45,315 bases of DNA from Methanobacteriota archaeon (GTDB lineage: Archaea; Halobacteriota; Methanomicrobia; Methanomicrobiales; Methanocorpusculaceae): contig JAEWXF010000018.1 in NCBI GenBank assembly GCA_023396065.1, positions 1 to 45,315 on the forward strand, given 5' to 3'. Both the position numbers and the translations under genes were made by a program. The notes under the pieces were generated by a model. The model did not search any database, was not told where the DNA came from, and worked only from the letters and a program-made list of their open reading frames with translations. Of the stretch, positions 32,551-40,724 are shown in pieces; the first letter of the stretch is position 1, and every line of letters begins with the position of its first letter.

Positions 32551-33627
32551 TCAGGCACCCCTGCCGTGATGACCGTGTGTGTGGTGCAGATCGGGGCCGT
32601 GAGAATGACTGTGAGTTACTGCTTCATGGGTATGGATATGGGAGTGGACGGTATGTTCCGGGATTTCCAGCGTATGGATATGCGTGTGATGTCCGTCGTC
32701 ATGGCTGTGACTGTGTTCATGCGTCAGCGGCGTGTGGATATGCCGGTGCCGGTGACCGCCGGTTGCAGCAATGTATGCGCCGACAATCATAATTACGGTT
32801 GCAAGCAGAAATGACACGGTGACGGGTGTTGCAAACAGAATCATGGAAAGACCTACCCCCATGAACGGGGCGACTGCGTAGAATGCGCTGGTCTGTGCAG
32901 CTCCGAGATACCGCTGGGCGGTCACGTAGAAGTAGATCGACAGACCGTATGCGATAAAGCCGAGCAGCAGGGCAGCCCCGATGCCAAGCGGAGTTCCGGT
33001 GGCTTCCCCAATGGCGACGGCGATGAGGAACGCTCCGGTTCCGGAACCAAGTCCCTTGATCATCACGATCTCTACGGGATTTTTCCGGGAGAGCATCCGG
33101 GTACAGTTGTTTTCAAAACCCCAGGCAACGCAGGCCAGCAGGATGAGGACGGAGCCCGGGGAGAAGGCAAGACTGCCTGTATCCTCTATCGTCAACAGGA
33201 TGCTTGCACCAACGATCAGCAGAATCGCAATCCACAGCCGGCGGGTAATCGCTTCATGAAAGATCAGGAGTGCGATCACCGACGTGGTGACGATCTCGAA
33301 GTTGTTCAGCAGTGAGGCGTTTGCCGCGGTGGTCATGGTCAGGCCGAACATGAGGAGAAGCGGAGCGGCGATGTCAAGGATGATCATGCCGAGAATGTAC
33401 GGAAGATCGGTCCGGGAGAGTTTTTCCTGAGCGGGTTTCTCTTCCCGGCGAAGCAGATGAATCCCGGTCATGCCGATTCCTGCTCCCAGATACAGGAGTG
33501 CGGCAAGCAGGGCAGGCGGGATGTCAGTCAGCAGAAGTTTTGCCGCCGGGGAGCTGATGCTGTAGAGCAGGGCCGCAAGGATGGCAAATCCTATCACGAC
33601 ATATTTTGGCGGCATTTTCCCATACAT
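32551..33627 (-). CDS. EamA/DMT-superfamily transporter with histidine-rich tail
   Basis: A 358-residue membrane protein. Residues 1-290 are two EamA repeats, ten hydrophobic helices in all (AALLYSISSPAAKLLL; the inner repeat starts about LILLACVAWGFENN, with the family's G-E-NN phrase). The last 68 residues are a cytoplasmic or external tail with 25 histidines, mainly as HSHSH, HTHIH and HHTH. Such tails bind Zn, Ni or Co. The carrier family usually moves amino acids, nucleotides or drugs, so a tail of this kind points to a metal-linked role: a metal or metal-chelate carrier, or metal-gated export. ATG 33627 or ATG 33615 may be the start; a TATA-like element (ATTATATG, about 33652-33659) fits the first. 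It stands alone, convergent with the 63-residue protein gene. Confidence 0.87.
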   Translation of the reverse strand: MYGKMPPKYVVIGFAILAALLYSISSPAAKLLLTDIPPALLAALLYLGAGIGMTGIHLLRREEKPAQEKLSRTDLPYILGMIILDIAAPLLLMFGLTMTTAANASLLNNFEIVTTSVIALLIFHEAITRRLWIAILLIVGASILLTIEDTGSLAFSPGSVLILLACVAWGFENNCTRMLSRKNPVEIVMIKGLGSGTGAFLIAVAIGEATGTPLGIGAALLLGFIAYGLSIYFYVTAQRYLGAAQTSAFYAVAPFMGVGLSMILFATPVTVSFLLATVIMIVGAYIAATGGHRHRHIHTPLTHEHSHSHDDGHHTHIHTLEIPEHTVHSHIHTHEAVTHSHSHGPDLHHTHGHHGRGA

Positions 33628-33801
33628 TTGCAGTGATTATTTGCATTTTCCCCCATATAATTCTCTGTTCAGATAGATTTTTTGAAACATCTGCGAAAAT
33701 AATACCGGTTTGTGCAATCGGCAAAAACCATTGTACTTCTGTGAGATTCCGACAGACATTTACGGAGGAGGAAGGATGTATGGTATGAAGGGGACAAACC
33801 G

Positions 33802-34566
33802 TTAAATCCGGATTTTCTGGGATGTCTGGAGTACTTTTTCCCCGATGGTCGGTAAAACGGATGCATACAGATCGGTAATGTCGACTTTCTGGCTGTAGAG
33901 ATTCACCGTGTACTCCCCCGGAGAAAGGCCTGCAAGATTTTCTGAGTACGGGATATGCGTGTTCACCGCAGTTCCCAGAGCAGCCAGGCTTGAGATACTA
34001 TTTCCGGTGACCTTTTGCAGTTTAATCTGCCCGGAACTGTCAGTAATTTCTACAATGATCTGCCTGCCGTATCCGGCCTGCATATTGAGGACGTCTGATA
34101 CGGTCCAGTCGGACGGGAACATAATCTTCAGGAAAGATTCACGGGATCCGGTCGTCACGGAAAGCGTGAACTGTTGTGATTCATAAAACAGGTTTCCGGA
34201 CCACAGGACTTTCGTGACATGATCGTTGAAGATCCCGGTGACTGTGGTAAACCTGCTCCCTTTCATCACCCCTGCAACGTTTTTAAACAAAAGCGGCATC
34301 CCGATTACCCGTACCCCGGACTCGTTCAGCGTAACCGTATTTCCTCCGGATACGGAAACCTTGAGTTCCTCCAGTCCGGAGACGTCGGCCCCCGTAAACA
34401 GGGTGACAATGGCGTCACGATACTGCGAGATTACCTGCAGACCAACGGATTTTGAATCTTCAACTCCGTATCCCAGAGAGAGTGCTGCAATCATTCCTGC
34501 AATAATCACGACGAGTGCAACCAGAATTACGGTTGCCACGACCGGTGAAACTGCGTCGTCCTCCAT
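33802..34566 (-). CDS. Archaeal type IV pilin-like protein
   Basis: A 254-residue secreted protein with the archaeal pilin N-terminal domain: MEDDAVSPVVATVILVALVVIIAGMIAAL. The short acidic leader followed by a hydrophobic helix beginning at the Ala-Val-Ser-Pro region is the class III signal cut by an EppA-like peptidase; the helix then packs in the pilus core. The remainder is a Ser/Gly/Thr-rich surface domain with beta strands (LKVSVSGGNTVTLNESGV, FTLSVTTGSRESFLKIMF, RQIIVEITDSSGQIKLQ). ATG 34566 is preferred to GTG 34581: a TATA-like GATATATC near 34605-34612 would start transcription close to 34580. No pilus assembly genes are adjacent, so it relies on a system encoded elsewhere. Confidence 0.85.
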   Translation of the reverse strand: MEDDAVSPVVATVILVALVVIIAGMIAALSLGYGVEDSKSVGLQVISQYRDAIVTLFTGADVSGLEELKVSVSGGNTVTLNESGVRVIGMPLLFKNVAGVMKGSRFTTVTGIFNDHVTKVLWSGNLFYESQQFTLSVTTGSRESFLKIMFPSDWTVSDVLNMQAGYGRQIIVEITDSSGQIKLQKVTGNSISSLAALGTAVNTHIPYSENLAGLSPGEYTVNLYSQKVDITDLYASVLPTIGEKVLQTSQKIRI

Positions 34567-34713
34567 ATCGGGATCTCTCACAATCTGAATAGGCGCGAAG
34601 CACTGATATATCTACAGAACCTGACAAATTTTTGAACGTAACATGCTCAGGATACCGCATCGCAGATGCAACCGGGGAACACTTTTCCAGAAAAAGAAAA
34701 AAAATTGTCCGTA

Positions 34714-35382
34714 TCAGCGCCGCTGATAGGGAATCGGGTCTTCAATGCCCAGATCCACGAATGCTTTCAGCCGGGACAGGCACGAACTGCACACACCGCA
34801 TGCCTCATCCTCCGTATCATAACAGGACCAGGTATCCTCATACGGCACATGAAGCCGCAGACCCTCCCGGAGAATATCGGTCTTATTCATCGAAACAAAC
34901 GGGGTCAGCAGTTTGATCTCTTTCTCCGTCTGCGTTCCGATACGGATAACGTTCTGCATCGCATCGATAAACTGCGGCGTACAGTCCGGGTATCCGATAT
35001 GGTCACCTGACTGCACCCCGATGAAGACCGCATCACCGTCGCGTGCCTCACAGTAGGAGGTCGCAATCGCAATCAGATTTGCATTCCGGAACGGTACATA
35101 GGTATTCGGATGATCGGCTCTGCCAACCGTCCCTTCCTCAACCGGAATATTTTTGTCAGTCAGACTGCTTGCCCCGAACTTCGTAAAGTAGTCCAGGGAA
35201 ATTTCCACAAAGTCCACCGCATCCAGATACTCTGCCAGACGGCGGGCACACTCCAGCTCCTTTTTCTCTGTCCGCTGACCGTAGTTCATATGCAGAGCGA
35301 GAATCTCATAGCCCATATCCTTCGCCACATAGGCTAAGGTAGTCGAGTCCATTCCGCCGGACATCAGACATACCGCTTTCAT
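34714..35382 (-). CDS. queC: 7-cyano-7-deazaguanine synthase
   Basis: QueC converts carboxydeazaguanine to preQ0 with ATP and ammonia; in archaea preQ0 goes to the archaeosine of tRNA position 15. The 222-residue protein starts MKAVCLMSGGMDSTTLAYVA, with the PP-loop SGGMDST at 8-14. It continues with LHMNYGQRTEKKELECA, TYVPFRNANLIAIATSYCEA and GVQSGDHIGYPDC, and ends with a zinc site of the form C-x7-C-x2-C-x2-C in SCYDTEDEACGVCSSC. The start ATG overlaps the queE stop by four bases. It is the last gene of queD-queE-queC. Confidence 0.96.
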   Translation of the reverse strand: MKAVCLMSGGMDSTTLAYVAKDMGYEILALHMNYGQRTEKKELECARRLAEYLDAVDFVEISLDYFTKFGASSLTDKNIPVEEGTVGRADHPNTYVPFRNANLIAIATSYCEARDGDAVFIGVQSGDHIGYPDCTPQFIDAMQNVIRIGTQTEKEIKLLTPFVSMNKTDILREGLRLHVPYEDTWSCYDTEDEACGVCSSCLSRLKAFVDLGIEDPIPYQRR

Positions 35383-35996
35383 GGAATATTCACCACTTTA
35401 TGCAGCTGCAGCTGGAACCTCACCGGCAGTTTCTCCGTAATAATCGTCTCAACCAGCCACTTCGGGTCTGTACCAAACACCGGAGTAATACAGATCGGCG
35501 CGCGGATATGCGGATGGGCTGCCAGAACCTCAACCATATACAGATAATCCGCCTCATCCCCGATCACAAACTTCACTGTGTCTCTGTCATGCAGTGAATC
35601 CAGAAGCGTCAGATCACTCATCTCTCCCGACGACGGACACTTCACATCCATACATACCGAGGCATACTCCTGAACATCCGTAAAGGGAATCGTCCCGTTT
35701 GTCTCGATATCTACGAAAACATCCGCCTCATGGAGTGCCGCAAGCAGCGGAATCAGTTCCTCTTTCTGCAGAAGCGGTTCCCCTCCGGTGATGCACACAT
35801 ACCGGATTCCCGAATCAGCCACCGCCGCCATGACTTCCTCAGGAGTCATTTCCATTCCGGGAGAAGCGTTAAGTGAATACTGCGTGTCGCACCAGGCACA
35901 GTGGAGGTTGCAGCCGGCAAACCTGACAAACATGCAGGGCATTCCCTGCCGCATTCCCTCACCCTGCAGACTCACGAAGGTCTCGGTGATCCTCAT
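35379..35996 (-). CDS. queE: 7-carboxy-7-deazaguanine synthase (radical SAM)
   Basis: QueE contracts carboxytetrahydropterin to carboxydeazaguanine through a radical SAM mechanism. The 205-residue protein begins MRITETFVSLQGEGMRQGMP, a typical QueE opening. It carries the cluster motif C29-x3-C33-x2-C36 in AGCNLHCAWC, with ITGGEPLLQ as the SAM-binding GGE region and VDIETNGT further on. Length is normal for the compact form. It overlaps queD upstream and queC downstream by four bases each, so the three are a tight operon making preQ0. Confidence 0.95.
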   Translation of the reverse strand: MRITETFVSLQGEGMRQGMPCMFVRFAGCNLHCAWCDTQYSLNASPGMEMTPEEVMAAVADSGIRYVCITGGEPLLQKEELIPLLAALHEADVFVDIETNGTIPFTDVQEYASVCMDVKCPSSGEMSDLTLLDSLHDRDTVKFVIGDEADYLYMVEVLAAHPHIRAPICITPVFGTDPKWLVETIITEKLPVRFQLQLHKVVNIP

Positions 35997-36400
35997 TCTG
36001 CATCAACCTCGGCGTAGCAGCCGTCCGACTCCCACACCCGGACTCTGCACACACGGGCATCCATGTTGTGTTCACGGCAGAATGTGTTCAACCGTGTCCT
36101 GATATCCTCTGCGAGAATCTCACTCGTCGGATCGCCGTTGGTCAGGACAGGCGTCTGGAACGGGGCGAGGGCGGCCACCATAGGATCATCACGGTTGAGT
36201 ATAACCTGATGATCATACACGTCTACCACCCGTTTGATGATATTGTAATCGATCAGAATCTTTGACTCCGCATCGATTGTCCCTTCCATCCAGACCTCAA
36301 TTCCCCAGCGGTGACCGTGAAGCCGGGAGCATTTCCCCTCATAATGCATCAGTCTGTGGGATGCATCAAAGTGTGTTTCTTTATAGATCCGGGTAGTCAT
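35993..36400 (-). CDS. queD: 6-carboxy-tetrahydropterin synthase
   Basis: QueD makes 6-carboxytetrahydropterin from dihydroneopterin triphosphate. The 135-residue protein has its three zinc histidines at His15 (FDASHRL), His28 and His30 (LHGHRW), the catalytic Cys24 in KCSRLHGH, NGDPTSEILAE, and VRVWESDGCYAEV with the substrate-anchoring Glu near the end. This is the first gene of the operon; its promoter lies in the 60-base gap to the decarboxylase pseudogene, which is divergent. The Cys24 and WES pattern favour QueD over the related PTPS enzymes of folate synthesis. Confidence 0.94.
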   Translation of the reverse strand: MTTRIYKETHFDASHRLMHYEGKCSRLHGHRWGIEVWMEGTIDAESKILIDYNIIKRVVDVYDHQVILNRDDPMVAALAPFQTPVLTNGDPTSEILAEDIRTRLNTFCREHNMDARVCRVRVWESDGCYAEVDAE

Positions 36401-36459
36401 AGTCTAGCACATATTGTCCCCGGAAAGTCATAATAATAGGGGTAGAGGTCCCAATACTA

Positions 36460-37177
36460 GTGAGACGAATGACCGCACCCGCATATATCTGCGACGGTGC
36501 CGTCGTCCGGGAAAATATCACAAAACTCCGGAAAACGCTGCCGCAGTTTTCAATCCTCTACTCCATCAAGGCCAACCCCCATGCGCCGCTTCTCTCCTAC
36601 ATCGCATCCCAAAATATCGGCGCGGATGCAGCATCAAAAAATGAGGTCCTGCTTTCCCGCGCCGCAGGAATCGTACCGGAGGATATCTACTACTCAGGTC
36701 CCGGCAAGACGTATACTGATCTGGAAGAAACATTTGACAGCTGTATTCTCATCGCGGACAGTTTTCATGAACTGGAGCTGATCAACCGTATTGCCGCGGA
36801 GAAGCATCTCCGGAAACGTGTCGGTGTCCGCATTAACCCGTCCTTTGGCATGGACAGCGGCAGCGGTACGGCAAGTAAGTCCGGCATTGACGAGAAACTC
36901 TGTACAAAAGATGCGTTTGCCGTCTACTCCTCGCTGACGATCACCGTTTCATCCGATTCGATCTCCACCGAAACCGAAGTTGTGGATAATCGTAGGAAAC
37001 CTCTGCAGCGCATCCGACATTCTGGCAAAAGATATCTCACTGCCGCGTGCCAAAATCGGGGACCGGATCATCGTCACGCATGCAGGAAGTTACGGCTGTA
37101 CACTCTCCCCGGTTTTGTTTGGAAGCCAGAAAAAACCCGAAGAGAGATTTGTCACTCCGGGTTCCTTCTCCCATTAA
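36460..37177 (+). pseudogene. Decayed PLP-dependent (DAP-decarboxylase fold) decarboxylase
   Basis: The first part, read in the frame of 36460, is the start of a fold-type III PLP decarboxylase. It has ICDGAVVRENITKL, the PLP-lysine motif ILYSIKANPH, IGADAASKNEVLLSRAAGI, and DSGSGTASKSGID. Homology stops near 36935. The C-terminal end of the same family continues in another frame from about 36945 to 37177: HPI, then IIVGNLCSASDILAKDISLP, AKIGDRIIVTHAGSYGCTLSP and a final PEERFVTPGSF. Roughly 150-200 residues of the middle, including most of the catalytic barrel, are missing, and the two ends are out of frame. The frame of the first part runs on to 37278 without family resemblance. This is a dead gene made by an internal deletion. 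The family includes diaminopimelate decarboxylase and decarboxylases in natural-product or exosortase clusters; the latter C terminus fits best. Confidence 0.82.
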
Positions 37178-37279
37178 GATTATTAGGTCAGCCTGCTCAT
37201 AAGTATAGGAACATGCAAGGGAAGGCTATCTTCCAAGATCCGGACCATTGCATTCACAATATTCCAACAGAGGAATAGT

Positions 37280-37312
37280 TTCTCAGAAACTACGTGCACG
37301 TTTTTTTGAGAA
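37280..37312. promoter_or_regulatory. Inverted repeat upstream of rpsL
   Basis: TTCTCA and AAAC on the left pair with GTTT and TGAGAA on the right, around a perfect 10-base palindrome ACGTGCACGT (37292-37301). It lies 68-100 bases before rpsL. It may be a regulatory site for the ribosomal operon or a stop structure for transcripts entering from the pseudogene side (it includes seven T residues at 37301-37307). Confidence 0.4.
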
Positions 37313-37379
37313 GCACCACACAGGCAACTGTGTTCAAAGATTCATCTATCTAAAAATCTACTGTAACTGAGGTAATTTA

Positions 37380-37808
37380 ATGGGACAAGGAAAATTCGCA
37401 GCAAGGAAGCTTGTCCGCTCTGCCAAAAAATTCCGGTGGAGCGACTCAGTTTATTCGCGCAGAGCGCTTAAACTGAAGCTGAAGGCAGATCCGCTTGAGG
37501 GCGCACCGATCGGACGTGCAATCGTCTTAGAGAAAGTTGGTGTTGAGGCAAAGCAGCCGAACTCCGCAATCAGAAAGTGCGTTCGTGTTCAGCTGATCAA
37601 GAACGGTCGTCAGGTCACTGCATTCGCAGTCGGCGACGGTGCAATTAACTTCATCGATGAACACGATGAAGTCACCATCTGTGGTATCGGCGGTCGTGCA
37701 GGACGGTCCATGGGAGATATTCCGGGAGTCCGTTTCGTCGTTATCGGTGTCAACGGTGTGACGCTCAATGAGCTTGTCATCGGACGCAAAGAGAAGGCAC
37801 GGAGGTAA
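37380..37808 (+). CDS. rpsL: 30S ribosomal protein S12
   Basis: Core small-subunit protein at the decoding centre. The 142-residue archaeal/eukaryote-like S12 (S23e type) has KQPNSAIRKCVRVQLI, the conserved PNSA loop facing the A site, and GIGGRAGRSMGDIPGVRF, VIGVNGVTLNEL near the C terminus. GAGGT lies eight bases before the ATG. It is first in rpsL-rpsG-fusA. In many archaea this cluster sits behind RNA polymerase and nusA genes; here a dead decarboxylase gene lies directly upstream, so the cluster has its own promoter, probably the ATCTATCTAAAAATC region near 37345-37358. Confidence 0.97.
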   Translation: MGQGKFAARKLVRSAKKFRWSDSVYSRRALKLKLKADPLEGAPIGRAIVLEKVGVEAKQPNSAIRKCVRVQLIKNGRQVTAFAVGDGAINFIDEHDEVTICGIGGRAGRSMGDIPGVRFVVIGVNGVTLNELVIGRKEKARR

Positions 37809-37813
37809 ATAGT

Positions 37814-38398
37814 ATGGCTGATGAACAGACAACCAGCAAAATCCTGCTGTTTAACAAGTGGGACACCAGTGAAGTCGTGGTAAAGGACGCAGGTCTGGTC
37901 CGCTACATCACGGTTACCTCCACCGAGGTTCCGAGCTCCTGCGGCAGACTGACCCAGCAGCAGTTTACGAAAAGCCAGATGGCAATCGTTGAGCGGCTGA
38001 TCAACCGTCTGATGCAGACCGAGACCAACACCGGTAAGAAGCAGACCTGCACCCGTATTGTTATGGATGCATTTGACGAGATCAATAAGAAGACCAAGCA
38101 GAACCCGCTTCAGGTCCTCGTTGACGCTGTCGCCAATGCAGGTCCCCGTGAAGAGACCGTTCGTCTGAAGTACGGCGGTATCAACGTTCCGAAGTCCGTG
38201 GACTCCGCTCCGATCCGCCGTGTCAATACTGCACTCCGCTACATTGCCATGGCAACCTGGAAAGGTTCCCACAAGACCAAGAAGCCGGCCTACCTTGTGC
38301 TCGCCAATGAGTTGATCATGGCAGCAAAGGGAGACGCAAAGTGCTTCTCCGTTGGAAAGAAGGAAGAAGTCGAGCGGATTGCAAAGTCTGCCCGGTAA
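37814..38398 (+). CDS. rpsG: 30S ribosomal protein S7
   Basis: Small-subunit head protein that starts assembly of the 16S rRNA 3' domain. The 194-residue archaeal form (S5e type) includes LTQQQFTKSQMAIVERLINRLMQ, NPLQVLVDAVANAGPREETVRLKYGGI, VDSAPIRRVNTALRYIA and the C-terminal LANELIMAAKGD. The start has a perfect GGAGGT (37801-37806) overlapping the S12 stop, five bases away from it, so the two are coupled. fusA follows 32 bases downstream. Confidence 0.97.
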   Translation: MADEQTTSKILLFNKWDTSEVVVKDAGLVRYITVTSTEVPSSCGRLTQQQFTKSQMAIVERLINRLMQTETNTGKKQTCTRIVMDAFDEINKKTKQNPLQVLVDAVANAGPREETVRLKYGGINVPKSVDSAPIRRVNTALRYIAMATWKGSHKTKKPAYLVLANELIMAAKGDAKCFSVGKKEEVERIAKSAR

Positions 38399-38430
38399 AT
38401 TACTACAAATCTTTTTTAAAAGGTGTTTGA

Positions 38431-40629
38431 ATGTCACGCGGAAAGAAGATGGTTGAAAGAATTACGGAGCTCATGAACGATCCTGAGCACATCCGTAACA
38501 TTGGTATCGTCGCACATATTGACCACGGAAAGACCACCCTCTCGGATAACCTCCTCTCAGGAGCAGGAATGATCAGTGAGGAACTCTCCGGAAAGGCCTG
38601 CTGGATGGACTCCGATGAGGAGGAACAGGCACGTGGAATCACCATTGATGCATCGAACGTGTCGATGGTCCACACCATCGGCGACCACGAGTATCTGATC
38701 AACATGATTGATACCCCCGGTCACGTCGACTTCGGTGGAGATGTTACCCGTGCAATGCGTGCAGTTGACGGTGCTGTTGTTGTCGTGGACGCGGTTGAGG
38801 GTCCGATGCCGCAGACCGAGACGGTTCTGCGCCAGGCACTCAAAGAGGGTGTCCACCCGGTTCTGTTCATTAACAAGGTTGACCGGCTTATCAATGAGCT
38901 GAAGGTGAACCCGCAGGAGATGATGATCCGTCTCGGTAAGGTTATCGATAAGGTCAACAAGCTCATCAAAGGAATGAACGAGGAGCTGTACAACAACGGC
39001 GGATGGAAGCTCGACCCGATGAAGGGAAACGTCGCATTCGGTTCTGCTCTGTACAACTGGGCTATCTCGATTCCGTACATGAAGAAGTCCGGGGTTAGCC
39101 TCCAGACGATTATCGACAAGTGTAACGAGGGTGACGCCAAGTATCTGGCAAAGGCATCCCCGCTGCACGCAGTGCTGCTTGATATGGTGGTTACGTTCCT
39201 GCCAAACCCGCTGCAGGCACAGGGGAACAGATGCCACATTATCTGGCACGGCGACACGCAGTCCGAGGTTGGAAAGGCAATGTATGCCTGTGACGCAAAG
39301 GGTCCGGTTGCCATGATGGTTACCGATATCTCCTTCGATAAGCACGCAGGTGAGATTGCAACCGGCAGACTGTTCTCCGGAACGCTGACCCGCGGTATGG
39401 AGCTGTACGTTTCCGGTACCGCCGGTAAGCCGAACAGACTCCAGCTGGTCGGTATCTTTATGGGTCCGACCCGTGTGGATGTGGAGAAGATTGTGGCAGG
39501 AAACATTGCCGCAGTGTCCGGTCTGAACGATGCAATCGTTGGTTCGACGGTTTCTTCCCTGAAGGAAATGACGCCGTTCGAGTCCCTGAAGCACTACTCC
39601 GAGCCGGTTATGACCGTTGCAGTGGAAGCAAAGAATATGAAGGATCTGCCGAAGCTGGTTGAGGTTTTACATCAGGTGGCTAAGGAAGACCCGACGGTTC
39701 GCGTCAACATTAACGAGGAGACGGGAGAACACCTTATCGCAGGTATGGGCGAGCTTCACCTTGAAGTTGTTACCGGCCGTATCAGGAGAGATAAAGGTGT
39801 GGACATCGTTACGTCCCCGCCAATTGTGGTGTACCGTGAGACGGTTGCAAAAGCCCTTGACGGAACTGTTGAAGGGAAGTCTCCGAACCGCCACAACAGA
39901 TTCTTCCTGTCTGTTGAGCCGATGCCGCAGAACATTCTTGATGCAATCCAGTCAAATGAGATCTCTATGAACATGGAGAACATTGCCCGCCGTGACGCGC
40001 TTGTGGCGCTTGGTCTGGACAAGGATGAGGCAAAGAATGTGAAGGATATCTATGGTTCCAACATGTTCATCGACTGCACGAAAGGTATTCAGTACCTGAA
40101 CGAGACGATGGAGTTAATCATTGATGGTCTTCATGAGGCACTGGACGGCGGACCGCTTGCAGATGAGCAGGTGCAGAATGTTCTCATTAAGCTCCACGAT
40201 GTGAAGCTTCACGAGGATGCAATTCACCGTGGTCCGGGACAGGTTATTCCGGCAGTCCGTGGTGGTCTGAAGGCTGCTCTCTTAATGGCAGGCGATACGC
40301 TTCTTGAGCCGATGCAGAAGATTCAGATCTCTGTTCCGCAGGATCAGATGGGTGCGGCAATCTCCCAGATTCAGGGACGCCGTGGTCAGCTGACGACGAC
40401 GGATTCCGAGGGTGACCAGATTGTGGTCCACGGCGAGGCACCGGTTGCCGAGCTGTTCGGTTTCGCAGGCGATATCCGCTCTGCAACCGAAGGCCGCGCA
40501 ATGTGGTCTACGGAGTTTGCAGGATTCTCACCGGTTCCGCAGGGTATGCTCTCCGAGATTGTGATGAGCATCAGAAAGAGAAAGGGCCTCAAGGAACAGA
40601 TCCCGACTCCGAAGGATTACCTCGAGTAA
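38431..40629 (+). CDS. fusA: Translation elongation factor 2
   Basis: EF-2 drives ribosome translocation with GTP. The 732-residue protein has G1 AHIDHGKTT (28-36), switch I region with RGITIDAS, G3 DTPGHVDF (94-101) and G4 NKVD. Domains II-V follow, with AGMGELHLEVV in domain III. The diphthamide loop in domain IV reads AIHRGPGQVIPAVR, with His599 the residue modified to diphthamide, the target that marks archaeal and eukaryotic EF-2. AAGGTG lies six bases before the ATG. The length is standard. The usual next gene in many archaea, EF-1 alpha, is not present; an unrelated lipoprotein gene on the other strand follows. Confidence 0.97.
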   Translation: MSRGKKMVERITELMNDPEHIRNIGIVAHIDHGKTTLSDNLLSGAGMISEELSGKACWMDSDEEEQARGITIDASNVSMVHTIGDHEYLINMIDTPGHVDFGGDVTRAMRAVDGAVVVVDAVEGPMPQTETVLRQALKEGVHPVLFINKVDRLINELKVNPQEMMIRLGKVIDKVNKLIKGMNEELYNNGGWKLDPMKGNVAFGSALYNWAISIPYMKKSGVSLQTIIDKCNEGDAKYLAKASPLHAVLLDMVVTFLPNPLQAQGNRCHIIWHGDTQSEVGKAMYACDAKGPVAMMVTDISFDKHAGEIATGRLFSGTLTRGMELYVSGTAGKPNRLQLVGIFMGPTRVDVEKIVAGNIAAVSGLNDAIVGSTVSSLKEMTPFESLKHYSEPVMTVAVEAKNMKDLPKLVEVLHQVAKEDPTVRVNINEETGEHLIAGMGELHLEVVTGRIRRDKGVDIVTSPPIVVYRETVAKALDGTVEGKSPNRHNRFFLSVEPMPQNILDAIQSNEISMNMENIARRDALVALGLDKDEAKNVKDIYGSNMFIDCTKGIQYLNETMELIIDGLHEALDGGPLADEQVQNVLIKLHDVKLHEDAIHRGPGQVIPAVRGGLKAALLMAGDTLLEPMQKIQISVPQDQMGAAISQIQGRRGQLTTTDSEGDQIVVHGEAPVAELFGFAGDIRSATEGRAMWSTEFAGFSPVPQGMLSEIVMSIRKRKGLKEQIPTPKDYLE

Positions 40630-40724
40630 TTCTTTTCCGAAATATACAGAGAATATTCTCTCCCGGAAACGGGAGTCAACCCCATTCCTCTGTTATTCTT
40701 TTTTCTTCTGTTGGTTGTAAACGT

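Noticed and set aside
37178..37278. Continuation of the decarboxylase frame to 37278 as a real C terminus
   Set aside because: This stretch does not resemble the family; the true C terminus is in another frame and ends at 37177.
38557..39594. Long minus-strand open frame (345 codons) opposite fusA
   Set aside because: Shadow of EF-2 with His/Cys-rich random composition.
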